Both the position numbers and the translations under genes were made by a program. A stretch of DNA of 64,000 nucleotides from the NCBI RefSeq assembly GCF_025685685.1, contig NZ_JAGSYH010000001.1, forward strand, positions 837,975 to 901,974. The letters run 5' to 3'. The notes beneath the pieces were generated by a model, which saw nothing but the letters and a program-made list of their open reading frames with translations, did not search any database and was not told the origin of the DNA. This stretch comes from Acidicapsa dinghuensis. Its GTDB lineage: Bacteria; Acidobacteriota; Terriglobia; Terriglobales; Acidobacteriaceae. Of this stretch, positions 35,917 to 45,234 are shown in pieces; position 1 is the first letter of the stretch; each line of letters starts with the position of its first letter.

Positions 35917-36455
35917 AGCTGTGCAATCCCCTTGTAGGTATGGTTGCGATTTCGCGGACATGCAAAAAGCATCGAAGACGCGGTAGCCATTCTAGCGCGC
36001 GCTCCCCACTCGTCAAAAAACAATCTCATTCCCCGATAGTGGGTAAATTTCAATGCGCTGCGAAGGATTGCGGGCAGCAACTCTAAAATCGTGTTCCGGA
36101 AACGCGTTTGTCGTTATCTATTTGGGATTTTCGCGAATCTATCCTCGCTGAGTGAGTTGCCCTGGTACTGTCAGCTGTGAATCTCTGGGATGATTGCCGC
36201 CAATTAGCCGACTTCAGCGTAATAGACCGTTGTGATATTTCGGTCGCGCACATCAACTGCCAAGCATCTTTTCTCAAGAGAAGGATTTTGGGGCATGGGA
36301 AGAAATTCAGAAAAATGCTACCAGTCGGAAAAAGGAGATCCGGATTTCCAATCATGAAATCCGGAGCCTGCGGTATGGGCTATTTTCTGTTTGAAGTCTA
36401 CTTTTGAATTCACAGGCATCGCGATGATGCCCATAAACAAAAGGGATTTTTCAAA
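35917..36455. other. 539-bp gap without a supported gene
   Basis: Divergent gap between the Gfo/Idh/MocA gene and the alpha/beta hydrolase gene, with noticeably lower GC than the neighbours. ORFs exist on both strands, but none has an SD or a recognisable protein. It may hold both promoters; I could not pick convincing -35/-10 pairs. Confidence 0.4.
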
Positions 36456-37244
36456 ATGAAGATGCTTATCGCCGCTCTTGCCTCATCCATGTTCATCTTT
36501 AGCCCAATTGCCAAGGCTGCACAAAAGCCGACGATTGTGCTCGTCCACGGCGCTTTCGAGGATTCGCAGGTTTGGGGCCATGTGACCCCCAAACTGGAAG
36601 CGGATGGCTATAAAGTCGTGGCTGTCGATCTACCCGGACGTCCGACTAACCCGATGTCTCCTGACAAGGTCAGCCTCGATCTATATCGGGACACCGTCGT
36701 CAAGGTGCTTGGCACCATAAAAGGACCCGCAGTTGTTGTAGGCCATAGCTTCGGCGGCATTGTTATCTCTGCCGCAGCTGAACGAGCTCCGAAGAAAATC
36801 AAGACGCTGGTCTACCTGGCCGCCTTGTTGCCGCAAGACGGAGATTCGCTGGTTTCCATGTCGCAGAGAGACGCAGATGCCAAAATCGGTCCGCATCTAC
36901 AAATCCAGAAGGAAAAAGGAATCGCCTCGATTGAGTATTCATCACGCGCCGATCTTTTTGCGAACGGCGCTCCCGAGGCACTCCGGCAGGCAATCCCAGA
37001 TCTGATTCTCGATGAGCCCTTGGCGCCGCTCGCGACCCCAGTGAAAGTCACTGCCGCGAACTTTGGCAAAGTGGACAAGGTCTATATCCACACAGCTCTT
37101 GATCAAGTGATTAGCCCTGCATTCCAGGCGCAGATGGTGGCTACCACTCCTGTACGCAAGGAATACACCCTTCCGACAGGACACACGCCCTTCCTTACCG
37201 ATCCCAATGGTTTGGCCAACGCCATCGAGCAAGCCGCCCTGTAA
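36456..37244 (+). CDS. Secreted alpha/beta hydrolase, EstC/methylesterase-like
   Basis: A 262-residue protein with signal peptide MKMLIAALASSMFIFSPIAKA. Oxyanion region IVLVHGAFEDSQVWG, nucleophile GHSFGGIVISAA (serine near 92), and histidine in LPTGHTPFLTDP near 245; the acid is probably within KVYIHTALDQVISP. The layout matches the salicylate-esterase/EstC subgroup that hydrolyses small aromatic or aliphatic esters. An intrinsic terminator follows. It is convergent with an AraC-family regulator whose coding end overlaps that terminator. Confidence 0.85.
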   Translation: MKMLIAALASSMFIFSPIAKAAQKPTIVLVHGAFEDSQVWGHVTPKLEADGYKVVAVDLPGRPTNPMSPDKVSLDLYRDTVVKVLGTIKGPAVVVGHSFGGIVISAAAERAPKKIKTLVYLAALLPQDGDSLVSMSQRDADAKIGPHLQIQKEKGIASIEYSSRADLFANGAPEALRQAIPDLILDEPLAPLATPVKVTAANFGKVDKVYIHTALDQVISPAFQAQMVATTPVRKEYTLPTGHTPFLTDPNGLANAIEQAAL

Positions 37245-37281
37245 TACAGCGCTGCCTCAAACCCAGAAGAAGAGAATCACA

Positions 37282-37319
37282 GCAGGCGGCGTTCTCACAG
37301 CGCCGCCTGCCGAGTTTTT
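37282..37319 (+). terminator. Rho-independent terminator after the esterase gene
   Basis: Perfect 10-bp stem GCAGGCGGCG (37282-37291) and CGCCGCCTGC (37301-37310), 9-base loop, then CGAG and TTTTT. The 3' arm and T-run lie within the last codons of the convergent AraC gene. Confidence 0.85.
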
Positions 37320-38266
37320 GCTTCGCTCGGGGCATATCCGAAGTGTGCTTTAAATGCGCGGCTGAAAGCCGCATCCGAAGCATATCCGCTCCTGTATGCC
37401 ACCTCCGTCACTTTTAAACTGCTGCTACGAAGCAGGTCGGCTGCCAGAGTGAGTCGCCATCGAGATAAATATCGAAGTGGCGACTCTCCGACAGCCTTTG
37501 TAAAACGTTCGGCAAATATAGAGCGTGACATTCCTGCTAGCTTGGCGAATGCTTGCACTGTCCAACGGCGGAAGGGATCAGCGTGCATCGCATTCAACAC
37601 ACGTCCGATACCCTCTTCACTCAAGCCGCCGAGCCATCCCACACGATTTGCTTCGGCAGCCGCCCAACTGCGTAATGTTCGTATGACTAGCAGGTCAATC
37701 AAACGAGAGATCATTAGGGAAGACCCCGGATCGGCTTGCTGTGCTTCTGAAACGAGGAAACGCGATATTGCTTCAAGCCAGGCGGGAGAACCGGCATCAC
37801 CACAAGGGATATGGATGGTGGGCGGCAGAGCAGACATCACGGCTGGTAAGGGACTGCCCTCAAAACTGAAAAAGCCACTGATGATTTGTGTAACGTGGCC
37901 ACCACCCCCGTGGCTTAGCACAAGTTTGTCGCGGTCAAAATGTTCCGCAGCGACGACTTCAATCTTTTCAACAGGTGAGCCCAAGACGTCTGTAAGAGCA
38001 TGACCTCTTCCCAAAGGCAATAGGACCAGATCTCCTTCAGAAACTCGTGTCGGCGTTCCACTGGCTGGAACCACCCACGCAGTTCCTGTCTTGACGAAGT
38101 GAAAGTGGGCTGGTCCTGGCTGGAATTGGAGACCCCACGGTTCACCGAGGAATGCGGTGTATACCAATTCGCCGCGTAGGCGGATCAGGGTCAGCACCTC
38201 TGAGAGCACGTCATTTCGTGCTGCCGACATGCCGAAGTCTTGCGTTGTTCTGGAGGATACAGTCAT
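37295..38266 (-). CDS. AraC-family regulator with cupin sensor domain
   Basis: A 323-residue regulator. The N-terminal half is an AraC_binding/cupin_6 domain (HFHFVKTGTAWVVP, SEGDLVLLPLGRGHAL), and the C-terminal half contains two helix-turn-helix units (WTVQAFAKLAGMSRSIFAER and KVTEVAYRSGYASDAAFSRA) ending FGYAPSEAKTRQAAL. In this subgroup the divergent or convergent oxidoreductase or hydrolase is often the target; here the adjacent esterase is the only candidate. The start is ATG 38266. A leader hairpin lies directly upstream. Confidence 0.9.
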   Translation of the reverse strand: MTVSSRTTQDFGMSAARNDVLSEVLTLIRLRGELVYTAFLGEPWGLQFQPGPAHFHFVKTGTAWVVPASGTPTRVSEGDLVLLPLGRGHALTDVLGSPVEKIEVVAAEHFDRDKLVLSHGGGGHVTQIISGFFSFEGSPLPAVMSALPPTIHIPCGDAGSPAWLEAISRFLVSEAQQADPGSSLMISRLIDLLVIRTLRSWAAAEANRVGWLGGLSEEGIGRVLNAMHADPFRRWTVQAFAKLAGMSRSIFAERFTKAVGESPLRYLSRWRLTLAADLLRSSSLKVTEVAYRSGYASDAAFSRAFKAHFGYAPSEAKTRQAAL

Positions 38267-38274
38267 CAATGTGA

Positions 38275-38317
38275 AATCCAGGTTCGATCCTCTAGTTTAT
38301 TTAGAGCCTCCTGGATT
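38275..38317 (-). promoter_or_regulatory. Nested hairpin just upstream of the AraC gene
   Basis: Outer arms AATCCAGG (38275-38282) and CCTGGATT (38310-38317); inner arms CTCTA (38290-38294) and TAGAG (38302-38306). It ends 9 bases before the AraC start codon. It could be an operator or an RNA structure affecting translation. The rest of the 357-bp gap (38267-38623) shows no gene. Confidence 0.4.
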
Positions 38318-38623
38318 AGCGATCAATCTCCGAGTCACTCATCGAGCGATCAGTAACGGGAAGTCCGCTTATAGAAAGCGGTTGACTAGAGTGATGGCGC
38401 TCCATAAATCGAAAATCTCAAACTAACCCACCACTCATTCCCCAGCAATTGCGATCGAACAACAAAACAGGTCTCGCCAGGCCGTGATTTGGCCGCGATG
38501 CTCCAAAGTGTTACCGGAAGGACCCGCGAAAAATCCGCCCAGAAACTCCGCAAATAACGGCTCCGGACATGCATCTGCGCAGGCTGTAGTTCAGCCTTGC
38601 CCAGCGGAGGGTTCAGCCGACAG

Positions 38624-40063
38624 CTATTTCACTGAGGGGCTATCGTCCGCTTTCAGGTCGCCCAGGGCATATTGAATCCCCGCGCGAATATGTTCCAGCA
38701 TCGGTGTCATGGCATACACACGATAGCTGTGGCCATGCCCTTCGTAGAACACTCGCCCCTTGCCCTCGCGGCGAATATAGCTCAAGGCATAATCGCCATC
38801 GGTTCGCGGATGCTCTTCCTTGGCCTTATCTTCAGCGCTCATCTTGTCGTAATCGATACTCGTCAATACATGTACGTTCCTGCGCGAAAACGACTCCTGC
38901 TCGAACGTATATGTCTCGTCATGGATCTCGAATTCCTTGCCGTGAAACATAGCCGTCAAAGGGCTGTTCGGATCATCGATCTTGACAGTAATCAGTTGCG
39001 GATCAGGCCAGTGAAACTTGAAGTAGCCGCCAATCAGCGTGTTGAACTCCGTCCATTGCAACACAGGCTTAGATTCCAGGCCCAGACGGCGCATGTCCAG
39101 CGGAGGCAACAGCGAATTAAAGTGCGCCACAAAATCAGCGTCGGTGACCTTCCCGGTATTGGCTGTATCCAGCTTTTGGAACCAATCGTCGGCAAGGGCT
39201 GTCCATTCCTGCTGGCTGACTGTTCCGTCATTATCCTTGTCGGCTGCCGTGACGATCCGGGAAGCCAGAACCAACGCCCCAACATTCAGCCCCGGACCGC
39301 CGTTCTTTGCAGTCGCCTCACTTGCCAGGCAATCGGTGTGGTATGCGTCTGTCGCCGCGTGGATTCCGGCGATCCCTTTACCGCTTCTCACAAAATTCAG
39401 AAAGGCTGCACGTCTCGCAGCCGTCACGGCAGGATCGGGATCGTCAAGAAAACACGCAGTTGTGCTGTCCAGGAAGATGGCGTCGTATTTCTTGAGGTTA
39501 TCGGTGTTGATATCCGCCGCGTCGTAACTGACGGTCGTCGTCCATAATCCGCCCTGGTTTCCCAGCGCTTCCACCGCTTTTGCAGCCAGCGAAATGGACG
39601 CATGCACGAACCCTCCCGCGCCCGTATGCGCCATCACCAGCACTCTGCGCGCGTGCATCGGCTTTGCTCCCGGGGTCGTGGGTAAGGCGGCCATCATGGC
39701 GTCCACAGCAGCTTGTGGAACGGCAATCGGCGTCGAATTGCCGGCAGGATTGAAAGTGTTGGCCTGCCCAGGTTTGACCGCCGGCGGAGCAGGCAGCAAC
39801 GTGCTGATTCCGTCCCTAATCTGAGACTGAGTAAGGGCTCCGCTGTGAGTTTTGTCCCAATCTGTAAACCAGGAGCTGAAGCCAGATTCCATCTCAGGCC
39901 GTGTCAGCGTTCCATCTTTATTGGTATCAAGAGCAGCAAAGAACGCCTCAGCAGTTCGGCCGCCGCCCTGCCCCTGAGCTCGTAAGCCCGCGATACCAAA
40001 TGCGAGCAGCACAGCAGCACCAGTCGATATACAAGTCGTCGCGATGAATCGTGTATGTCTCAT
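38624..40063 (-). CDS. Secreted ThuA-like domain protein with EF-hand motifs
   Basis: A 479-residue protein with signal peptide (CISTGAAVLLAFGIAGLRAQ). A first EF-hand-like pair is at about 35-75 (ALDTNKDGTLTRPEMESGF). The ThuA/trehalose-utilisation-like glutamine-amidotransferase fold runs from VLVMAHTGAGGFVHASISLA, through IFLDSTTACFLDD and GKGIAGIHAATDAYHTD, and ends with YALSYIRREGKGRVFYEGHGH. Between the IHAATDA strand and the Y-containing end lies a second EF-hand pair (AADKDNDGTVSQQEW, LDTANTGKVTDADF), so calcium sites interrupt the enzyme fold. ThuA proteins are linked to sugar metabolism; no reaction is known. Start ATG 40063. Confidence 0.8.
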   Translation of the reverse strand: MRHTRFIATTCISTGAAVLLAFGIAGLRAQGQGGGRTAEAFFAALDTNKDGTLTRPEMESGFSSWFTDWDKTHSGALTQSQIRDGISTLLPAPPAVKPGQANTFNPAGNSTPIAVPQAAVDAMMAALPTTPGAKPMHARRVLVMAHTGAGGFVHASISLAAKAVEALGNQGGLWTTTVSYDAADINTDNLKKYDAIFLDSTTACFLDDPDPAVTAARRAAFLNFVRSGKGIAGIHAATDAYHTDCLASEATAKNGGPGLNVGALVLASRIVTAADKDNDGTVSQQEWTALADDWFQKLDTANTGKVTDADFVAHFNSLLPPLDMRRLGLESKPVLQWTEFNTLIGGYFKFHWPDPQLITVKIDDPNSPLTAMFHGKEFEIHDETYTFEQESFSRRNVHVLTSIDYDKMSAEDKAKEEHPRTDGDYALSYIRREGKGRVFYEGHGHSYRVYAMTPMLEHIRAGIQYALGDLKADDSPSVK

Positions 40064-40247
40064 AAAATTTATCGGAATGAGTCTATCTCGAATGGGATCA
40101 TCGAGTCGCCCCAAAAATCTTTGGACGATTTTGACGACCTGGATGATGACCTCGACAAGGTGGCCAGCGCCCTACAGCTAAACCTTAAAAATGGATCGTT
40201 CGGCGGTCACTGGGATCGCAACGAGAAACGCGCTCCTGACCTATCCG

Positions 40248-41678
40248 CTAATACATCTCGGTTCCTCGTCGTCCCTGCGCAATCGGCGGCGGCCGATACC
40301 CAAACTCCCGATCCAGCACCGCCGCAATCCCCAGCACAATCTCATCGCAGTAAGGACGCCCCGCCACCTGCACTCCAATCGGCAGCCCCTCAGCCGAACG
40401 CCCTACAGGAACAACAGCCGCAGGCGCAGCCAGCACATTAAACCACTGCGTATGCCGCACCGCATCCAGGTAAGCAAGCGGCTTCCCTTCCACCATCCAC
40501 TCGCGCTCCCCATGCCTCCACGCGGGAATACTCGCGACAGGACAAAGCAGCACCGGCCACTCTTCCATCACCCGCAACACCCGCGAACTCAGAACATCCA
40601 GTTCCGCCCACGCATCCAGCATCTCCGCCGCTGTCAGCGCAGGCCGCGACTCCGTAATCTCCAGAAACTCAGCAAAGATCGGACTAAGCTGCCCCCTTCG
40701 CCCGCGAATCGTAGGCTCATAAAACATCGCCCCACACTGCACAAACAGCGTCCACCAAAGCTTCCGCAACAACTCCAACTCCGCCGGCTTAAATGCCTCC
40801 ACCATAAGTCCAGCCTCACGCAGCGCCCGCGCCGCACTCCGCACCGCAGCCCGCGTCTCCGCTGTCACCGGAGCAACCCCGTCATCCTCAAACACCGCAA
40901 TCCGCTGCGCTCGCAACTCCTCAAGCGTTATCTCGCGCAGCGCTACCGGAGCGCTCCCAGCCTCCGCCGTATCCTGTCCGCCCACCGTGCGAAACATCAG
41001 CTCTACATCCGCAATCGTCCGCGCCATCGGCCCAATCGCCCCCAGCGTAGAAAACGGCCCCACACATGGTGGCAGATGCCCATGTCCCGGCACGCGCCCC
41101 GGCGTAGGCTTCAGCGAAGCAATCCCCGTGCAATGCGCTGGCTGCCGCACCGATCCGCCACTATCGCTACCCAGCCCCGCAGCCGACATCCCCGCCGCTA
41201 TCGCCGCCGCTTCACCACCACTCGACCCACCCGGCGTCCGCTCCAGATCCCACGGATTCAGCGTCCGCCCATGCAGCAGATTCGCCGTCTCATACGCCAT
41301 CAGAAACTCAGGACAATTCGTCGTCCCCAAGATCAGCGCACCCTCACGCCGCAGCCGCCGTACCACCTCGGAATCCTCGCACGGCACATCACCCTTGCAA
41401 AGCACGCTGCCAATCTCGCACCGATACCCAGCCGTAGCAATCGAAGACTTCACCGAAACCGGCAATCCATGTAGCTTCCCGCGCGCACCGGTCCACCCCT
41501 CAAGCTCCTTCGCCCGCGTCCGCACGCGCTCCGCATCAAAATCCACAAACGCATTCAGCACCGGATTCAGCCGCTCGATCTGCCGGATATGTTCTTCCGC
41601 AAGCTCCGCAATCGAGATCGCCCCACTGCGAAGCATCGCCAACTGCTTCACAGCAGGCTCAAGCACCACCGCGCTCAC
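40248..41678 (-). CDS. Amidase-signature family hydrolase
   Basis: A 476-residue amidase with the Ser-cisSer-Lys triad: lysine in LPVSVKSSIA, the glycine/serine signature RTPGGSSGGEAAAIAAGMS, and the nucleophile in GSDSGGSVRQPA. Length and order match GatA-like aliphatic/aryl amidases, but there are no GatB/C neighbours. It starts with GTG whose first bases overlap the TGA of the upstream 1159-residue protein gene, so translation is coupled to it. No signal peptide, so probably cytosolic. The 184-bp gap after it (40064-40247) shows no supported gene. Confidence 0.88.
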   Translation of the reverse strand: MSAVVLEPAVKQLAMLRSGAISIAELAEEHIRQIERLNPVLNAFVDFDAERVRTRAKELEGWTGARGKLHGLPVSVKSSIATAGYRCEIGSVLCKGDVPCEDSEVVRRLRREGALILGTTNCPEFLMAYETANLLHGRTLNPWDLERTPGGSSGGEAAAIAAGMSAAGLGSDSGGSVRQPAHCTGIASLKPTPGRVPGHGHLPPCVGPFSTLGAIGPMARTIADVELMFRTVGGQDTAEAGSAPVALREITLEELRAQRIAVFEDDGVAPVTAETRAAVRSAARALREAGLMVEAFKPAELELLRKLWWTLFVQCGAMFYEPTIRGRRGQLSPIFAEFLEITESRPALTAAEMLDAWAELDVLSSRVLRVMEEWPVLLCPVASIPAWRHGEREWMVEGKPLAYLDAVRHTQWFNVLAAPAAVVPVGRSAEGLPIGVQVAGRPYCDEIVLGIAAVLDREFGYRPPPIAQGRRGTEMY

Positions 41679-44600
41679 GGCTTCATCAACTCAACAGCAC
41701 CATCCTGCTGCGGCGTCTCAAAAGCCTCATGGAAATCAAACCGGTACGACCGCACCGGATCACCCGACTCATAGCGGTCATTCCAGTTCAACTGATACTC
41801 CACCGACTTCGCATCGTTCGGGAAGCTCTCGCTTTTCGGATACGGATACTTGCTCATCCCATGGAACGGCAACTGCGCCACCGTAAACGGCGAAGCATCC
41901 CACCAGTCCATATCCTTCACGTATCCGTTCGCATAGAAGAAGTAATCGCGCTTCCAACCCGAAGGCAACGCAGGCAGCTTCCCCGTATCGAACTCAGCAG
42001 CAATCTCCTCACCGCTGCCGAAGATCACATACCGGTTATCCACGCCCGTCACCAGCGGCATCACATTGCCCATCCGTGTATAGCTTCCACGCTCCCGTTG
42101 GAACGGCCCCGTCAAACTCACCTGGTTGTAGTCATAGTCCAGATCGCCCGGCGACTTCCCATCCAACTGTTTTGGATACCCATGAAAATGCAGCGTAGCC
42201 GCACTCATCGGTACTTCCGCAGTATGGAATTCGCCCGGCGCATGATCGTCAATCAGCACCTGGTCCCAATAGATCTCCAGATTGCTCATCAACCGAATAC
42301 GCCGCACACCTGCAGGCACTTTGCCCGTCAGATCCACCGTGATCACACGCTCCAGCCCCGCAGGAAAACCAGCATCGTCCTTGATCTTCCGCCACGTTCC
42401 ATCCGGCATCTCCGCCTCCACATATGGAGAAATCGGCTTGATCCCCGCCTGCCACGCTCCATACAGCGAGCTCGCACTGAAGTAGTTCACATACCCTGTC
42501 ATCAACAAACGCAGCGGCTTCGCAGACGACACTTCGCCAAGATCAATCGTCAGCGCATGCAGATTCGCAAATCCGTCATACGGCGTCGCCGTAAATCCGC
42601 TCGCAAACGAGTGATCCCGCTTTGATACCGCATCCAACACATCGCGGCCATCGCCATCCCACGCACCCACCGGCAGCCGCGTCCCAGCACTCGCCACCAC
42701 ACGCCCACTCGCAAATGGCGGATCGTCCAGGAACCGCTCATCCGGATTCACTTCCACACCCTCCGGATGATCCACCGCCACCACGCGCAGTTGATCGATG
42801 TAGTTCACCTCTTCCATCGGCTCAATAAACCGGAAGCTCAGCTTGCCCTTAACCGCACGCGTCTGTTTTCCATCCACCTTTATCCACTCGCCCGGCCTCG
42901 GAATATTCCTCCGCGTCGGCGTAAACCAGTGCCCAACAACGCCTGCGCCAATCACATCCGTCACCATCACATAGCGCTCGCCATTCCACACAAACAACAC
43001 CGGGCATGAACTGCCTCGACGATCCGCTTCCGTAATCGCAATCACCTGCTTGCGCGGCAAATCAATCTCATCCTGCAGCACACCCGTCGGCCACAGAATG
43101 CGCACCAGATCCACTCCATCCGCATCACCAATCCCCGCCAGCACCTGCGGCGTTCCCTGCGTTCCATAACCGACCGAGCCATCCACTTCAAACTTCTGCC
43201 AATGATTCCCCGCAAAAACTTCCACCTTGGAACCAATCGCCGTCTTGTTATCCGCAAACCCCTTCAAATCGATCCGCACCGAGTGATTCTTAGTCGTGCC
43301 CCGATTCAACAGCACCACCGGAGCAGCGCCCTCCTGCGTCACAATCAAATCCGCAAGCCCATCGCCATCCACATCCGCAGCAATCAACCCACGCGGCTTC
43401 GTCAGCTTCAAAGCGTCGGCGCCCATCGCATGCGTCACATCGTCAAACGTGCCATCGCCACGACTGCGCAACACGCGCACCTGATAGCCAGACGCCGTCT
43501 CCACAATCGCCGCCAGATCAACCCATCCATCGTTATCGATGTCGATCGGCGTCACACCCCACGCGCGGAGCGCATCATCACCCGGCAGCTTCACGCGCTC
43601 AAACCTGCGCCCCACATGCTGCGGACCCTCCACATTCCTCCACAATGACAATCCCGGCGCGCCATCATGCGTAACAACAAGATCCATCCATCCATCTTTG
43701 TTAAAGTCCAGCGACGCAATGCCCGTCGTCTTCGCCAGTCCAGCTTCGTCATACAGCGGCTGCGTCGGATACTTCCCCTCGCGCGGATTTACATACAACA
43801 CTGGCGCGGCCCCATCGCCAGTGACCGCCAGATCCACTGCGCGATCATTATTGAAATCCGTCAGCAACACCGCTTCGCTCTTCCCGCTGCCGCCCAGTCC
43901 AGTAGGCTCTGTCCACTCCGCAAACGTCTTATTTCCGTTGTTGCGCCACAACACATTCGACTCGCCACCAGCGCTCAACGCCGAACCCGTCACAAACAAA
44001 TCCAGATCGCCATCATGATCGAAGTCGACAAACGTAATCCCCGTCGGATGGTTCTTCGCAGTCAATCCGGCAGCACTCGTTGCATTCTCGAACTTGCCCT
44101 TACCAAGGTTGCGAAACAGTGCCACACCCTCTTCCATCGCAACCGCAAGATCGTTCAGCCCATCGGAGTCATAGTCTCCAACAGCACACGCCACGCCGCG
44201 ACCCTTCACCGCTAGCCCGGTGCCCTGCGCGCTCAATTCCGAATATTTGCCATCCTCGCCACGATGCAGCACCTCAATCGCATTCGCACCGCTACTCATC
44301 AGCACCAGATCCATCGCCCCCGATCCAGTCACATCCAGCAGACATGCCCCACCCGTCAGCCCCGTGCCCGCATCCTGCGGCAACAAACTCTGCGCTTCAA
44401 AATGCCCCGGCTTCTCTGCCGCCGCCACGCTCTGTGGCTCCTCGATCGTCTCCGAAGTCGAATAATGCCCCTGCTCCCCATACGAAAGACTCAGCGCGCT
44501 CGCTATCTTCGTGGTCGTCAGATGCTTGAACCGATCAAAATGCGGCGCGGCATCCTTCACATGTCCCGAGCGTTGCAGCGCACGCGCCGTCGCAAACTCC

Positions 44601-45154
44601 GCCGAGGCATGCAATGGATTGATCTCCAGCGCCTTGCCAAACGCAGCGATCGCCTTATCGAAATCCTTCTGCTCCTGGTAGCACACACCCTCGAAGTAGT
44701 ACGAATCCGCATCGCGCGCATCGATCGCAATCACATGCTGAAAGCTCTGAACACACCCATCCAGATCGTTCCCCGCATGCTGCACCAGCCCCAGGTTGTA
44801 CCATCCCCGCGGATTCTGCGGATCAAGCTTCAGCGCCTTTTCCAGCGCGGCTTTCGATTCATCTAGCTTTTGCAGATAAAAGAGCGCAACGCCCTCATTC
44901 ACCTCAGCCTGCGCCATCGTCGGATCGGCCTTGAACGCCTCAGCAAAGCTCGTCGCCGCGCGATCCGTAAACTGCTGCCCCATCTGCGCGACACCGCGAT
45001 TATTCAGCTTCACCGCTTCCGGCGAAAAATGCTGCGGCGCGCCCCACGCACAAACAGAAAACAGCGAAACCGTGCCCATCACAAGGCCGGCCACTCGAAC
45101 AAAAACTCTACGAAACTCGTACACTGTCGGAGAAATCATCACAAGGAAATCCAC
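41675..45154 (-). CDS. Secreted TPR / VCBS-repeat / UnbV (ASPIC) protein, CRTAC1-like
   Basis: A 1159-residue exported protein. Signal region VAGLVMGTVSLFSVCAWGA; TPR units at about 45-190 (for example AALEKALKLDPQNPRGWYNL); then FG-GAP/VCBS calcium repeats at about 265-610 with DYDSDGLNDL, DFDHDGDLDL, DFNKDGWMDL, DIDNDGWVDL and DVDGDGLADL; an UnbV/ASPIC domain (AIGSKVEVFAGNHWQKFEV, DLVRILWPTGVLQDEIDL) to about 710; and a further ~440-residue tryptophan/tyrosine-rich C-terminal region I do not recognise, ending near the amidase. One repeat (DFNNDRAVDL) has lost its glycine. Function unknown; similar acidobacterial proteins are thought to be extracellular binding proteins. It starts at GTG 45154 or ATG 45139. 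Confidence 0.85.
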   Translation of the reverse strand: MDFLVMISPTVYEFRRVFVRVAGLVMGTVSLFSVCAWGAPQHFSPEAVKLNNRGVAQMGQQFTDRAATSFAEAFKADPTMAQAEVNEGVALFYLQKLDESKAALEKALKLDPQNPRGWYNLGLVQHAGNDLDGCVQSFQHVIAIDARDADSYYFEGVCYQEQKDFDKAIAAFGKALEINPLHASAEFATARALQRSGHVKDAAPHFDRFKHLTTTKIASALSLSYGEQGHYSTSETIEEPQSVAAAEKPGHFEAQSLLPQDAGTGLTGGACLLDVTGSGAMDLVLMSSGANAIEVLHRGEDGKYSELSAQGTGLAVKGRGVACAVGDYDSDGLNDLAVAMEEGVALFRNLGKGKFENATSAAGLTAKNHPTGITFVDFDHDGDLDLFVTGSALSAGGESNVLWRNNGNKTFAEWTEPTGLGGSGKSEAVLLTDFNNDRAVDLAVTGDGAAPVLYVNPREGKYPTQPLYDEAGLAKTTGIASLDFNKDGWMDLVVTHDGAPGLSLWRNVEGPQHVGRRFERVKLPGDDALRAWGVTPIDIDNDGWVDLAAIVETASGYQVRVLRSRGDGTFDDVTHAMGADALKLTKPRGLIAADVDGDGLADLIVTQEGAAPVVLLNRGTTKNHSVRIDLKGFADNKTAIGSKVEVFAGNHWQKFEVDGSVGYGTQGTPQVLAGIGDADGVDLVRILWPTGVLQDEIDLPRKQVIAITEADRRGSSCPVLFVWNGERYVMVTDVIGAGVVGHWFTPTRRNIPRPGEWIKVDGKQTRAVKGKLSFRFIEPMEEVNYIDQLRVVAVDHPEGVEVNPDERFLDDPPFASGRVVASAGTRLPVGAWDGDGRDVLDAVSKRDHSFASGFTATPYDGFANLHALTIDLGEVSSAKPLRLLMTGYVNYFSASSLYGAWQAGIKPISPYVEAEMPDGTWRKIKDDAGFPAGLERVITVDLTGKVPAGVRRIRLMSNLEIYWDQVLIDDHAPGEFHTAEVPMSAATLHFHGYPKQLDGKSPGDLDYDYNQVSLTGPFQRERGSYTRMGNVMPLVTGVDNRYVIFGSGEEIAAEFDTGKLPALPSGWKRDYFFYANGYVKDMDWWDASPFTVAQLPFHGMSKYPYPKSESFPNDAKSVEYQLNWNDRYESGDPVRSYRFDFHEAFETPQQDGAVELMKP

Positions 45155-45234
45155 CCAACAGTGTATGCGACCCGCTATGCCTCTTGCCCAAGCATAAGTA
45201 AGTCAATCGGCCGCCAGGTAGACAGTGAAGTTCC

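Noticed and set aside
36083..36407. Small ORFs in the gap before the esterase gene
   Set aside because: No SD, no motif and both strands open equally; probably chance in a lower-GC stretch.
40055..40441. Plus-strand ORF with an acidic DDFDDLDDDLDK stretch between the ThuA and amidase genes
   Set aside because: No SD, and its second half is antisense to the amidase; kept only as a remote possibility.
40191..41474. 427-codon plus-strand ORF opposite the amidase
   Set aside because: Extreme arginine/histidine/proline content, no start signal; the amidase triad lies on the minus strand.
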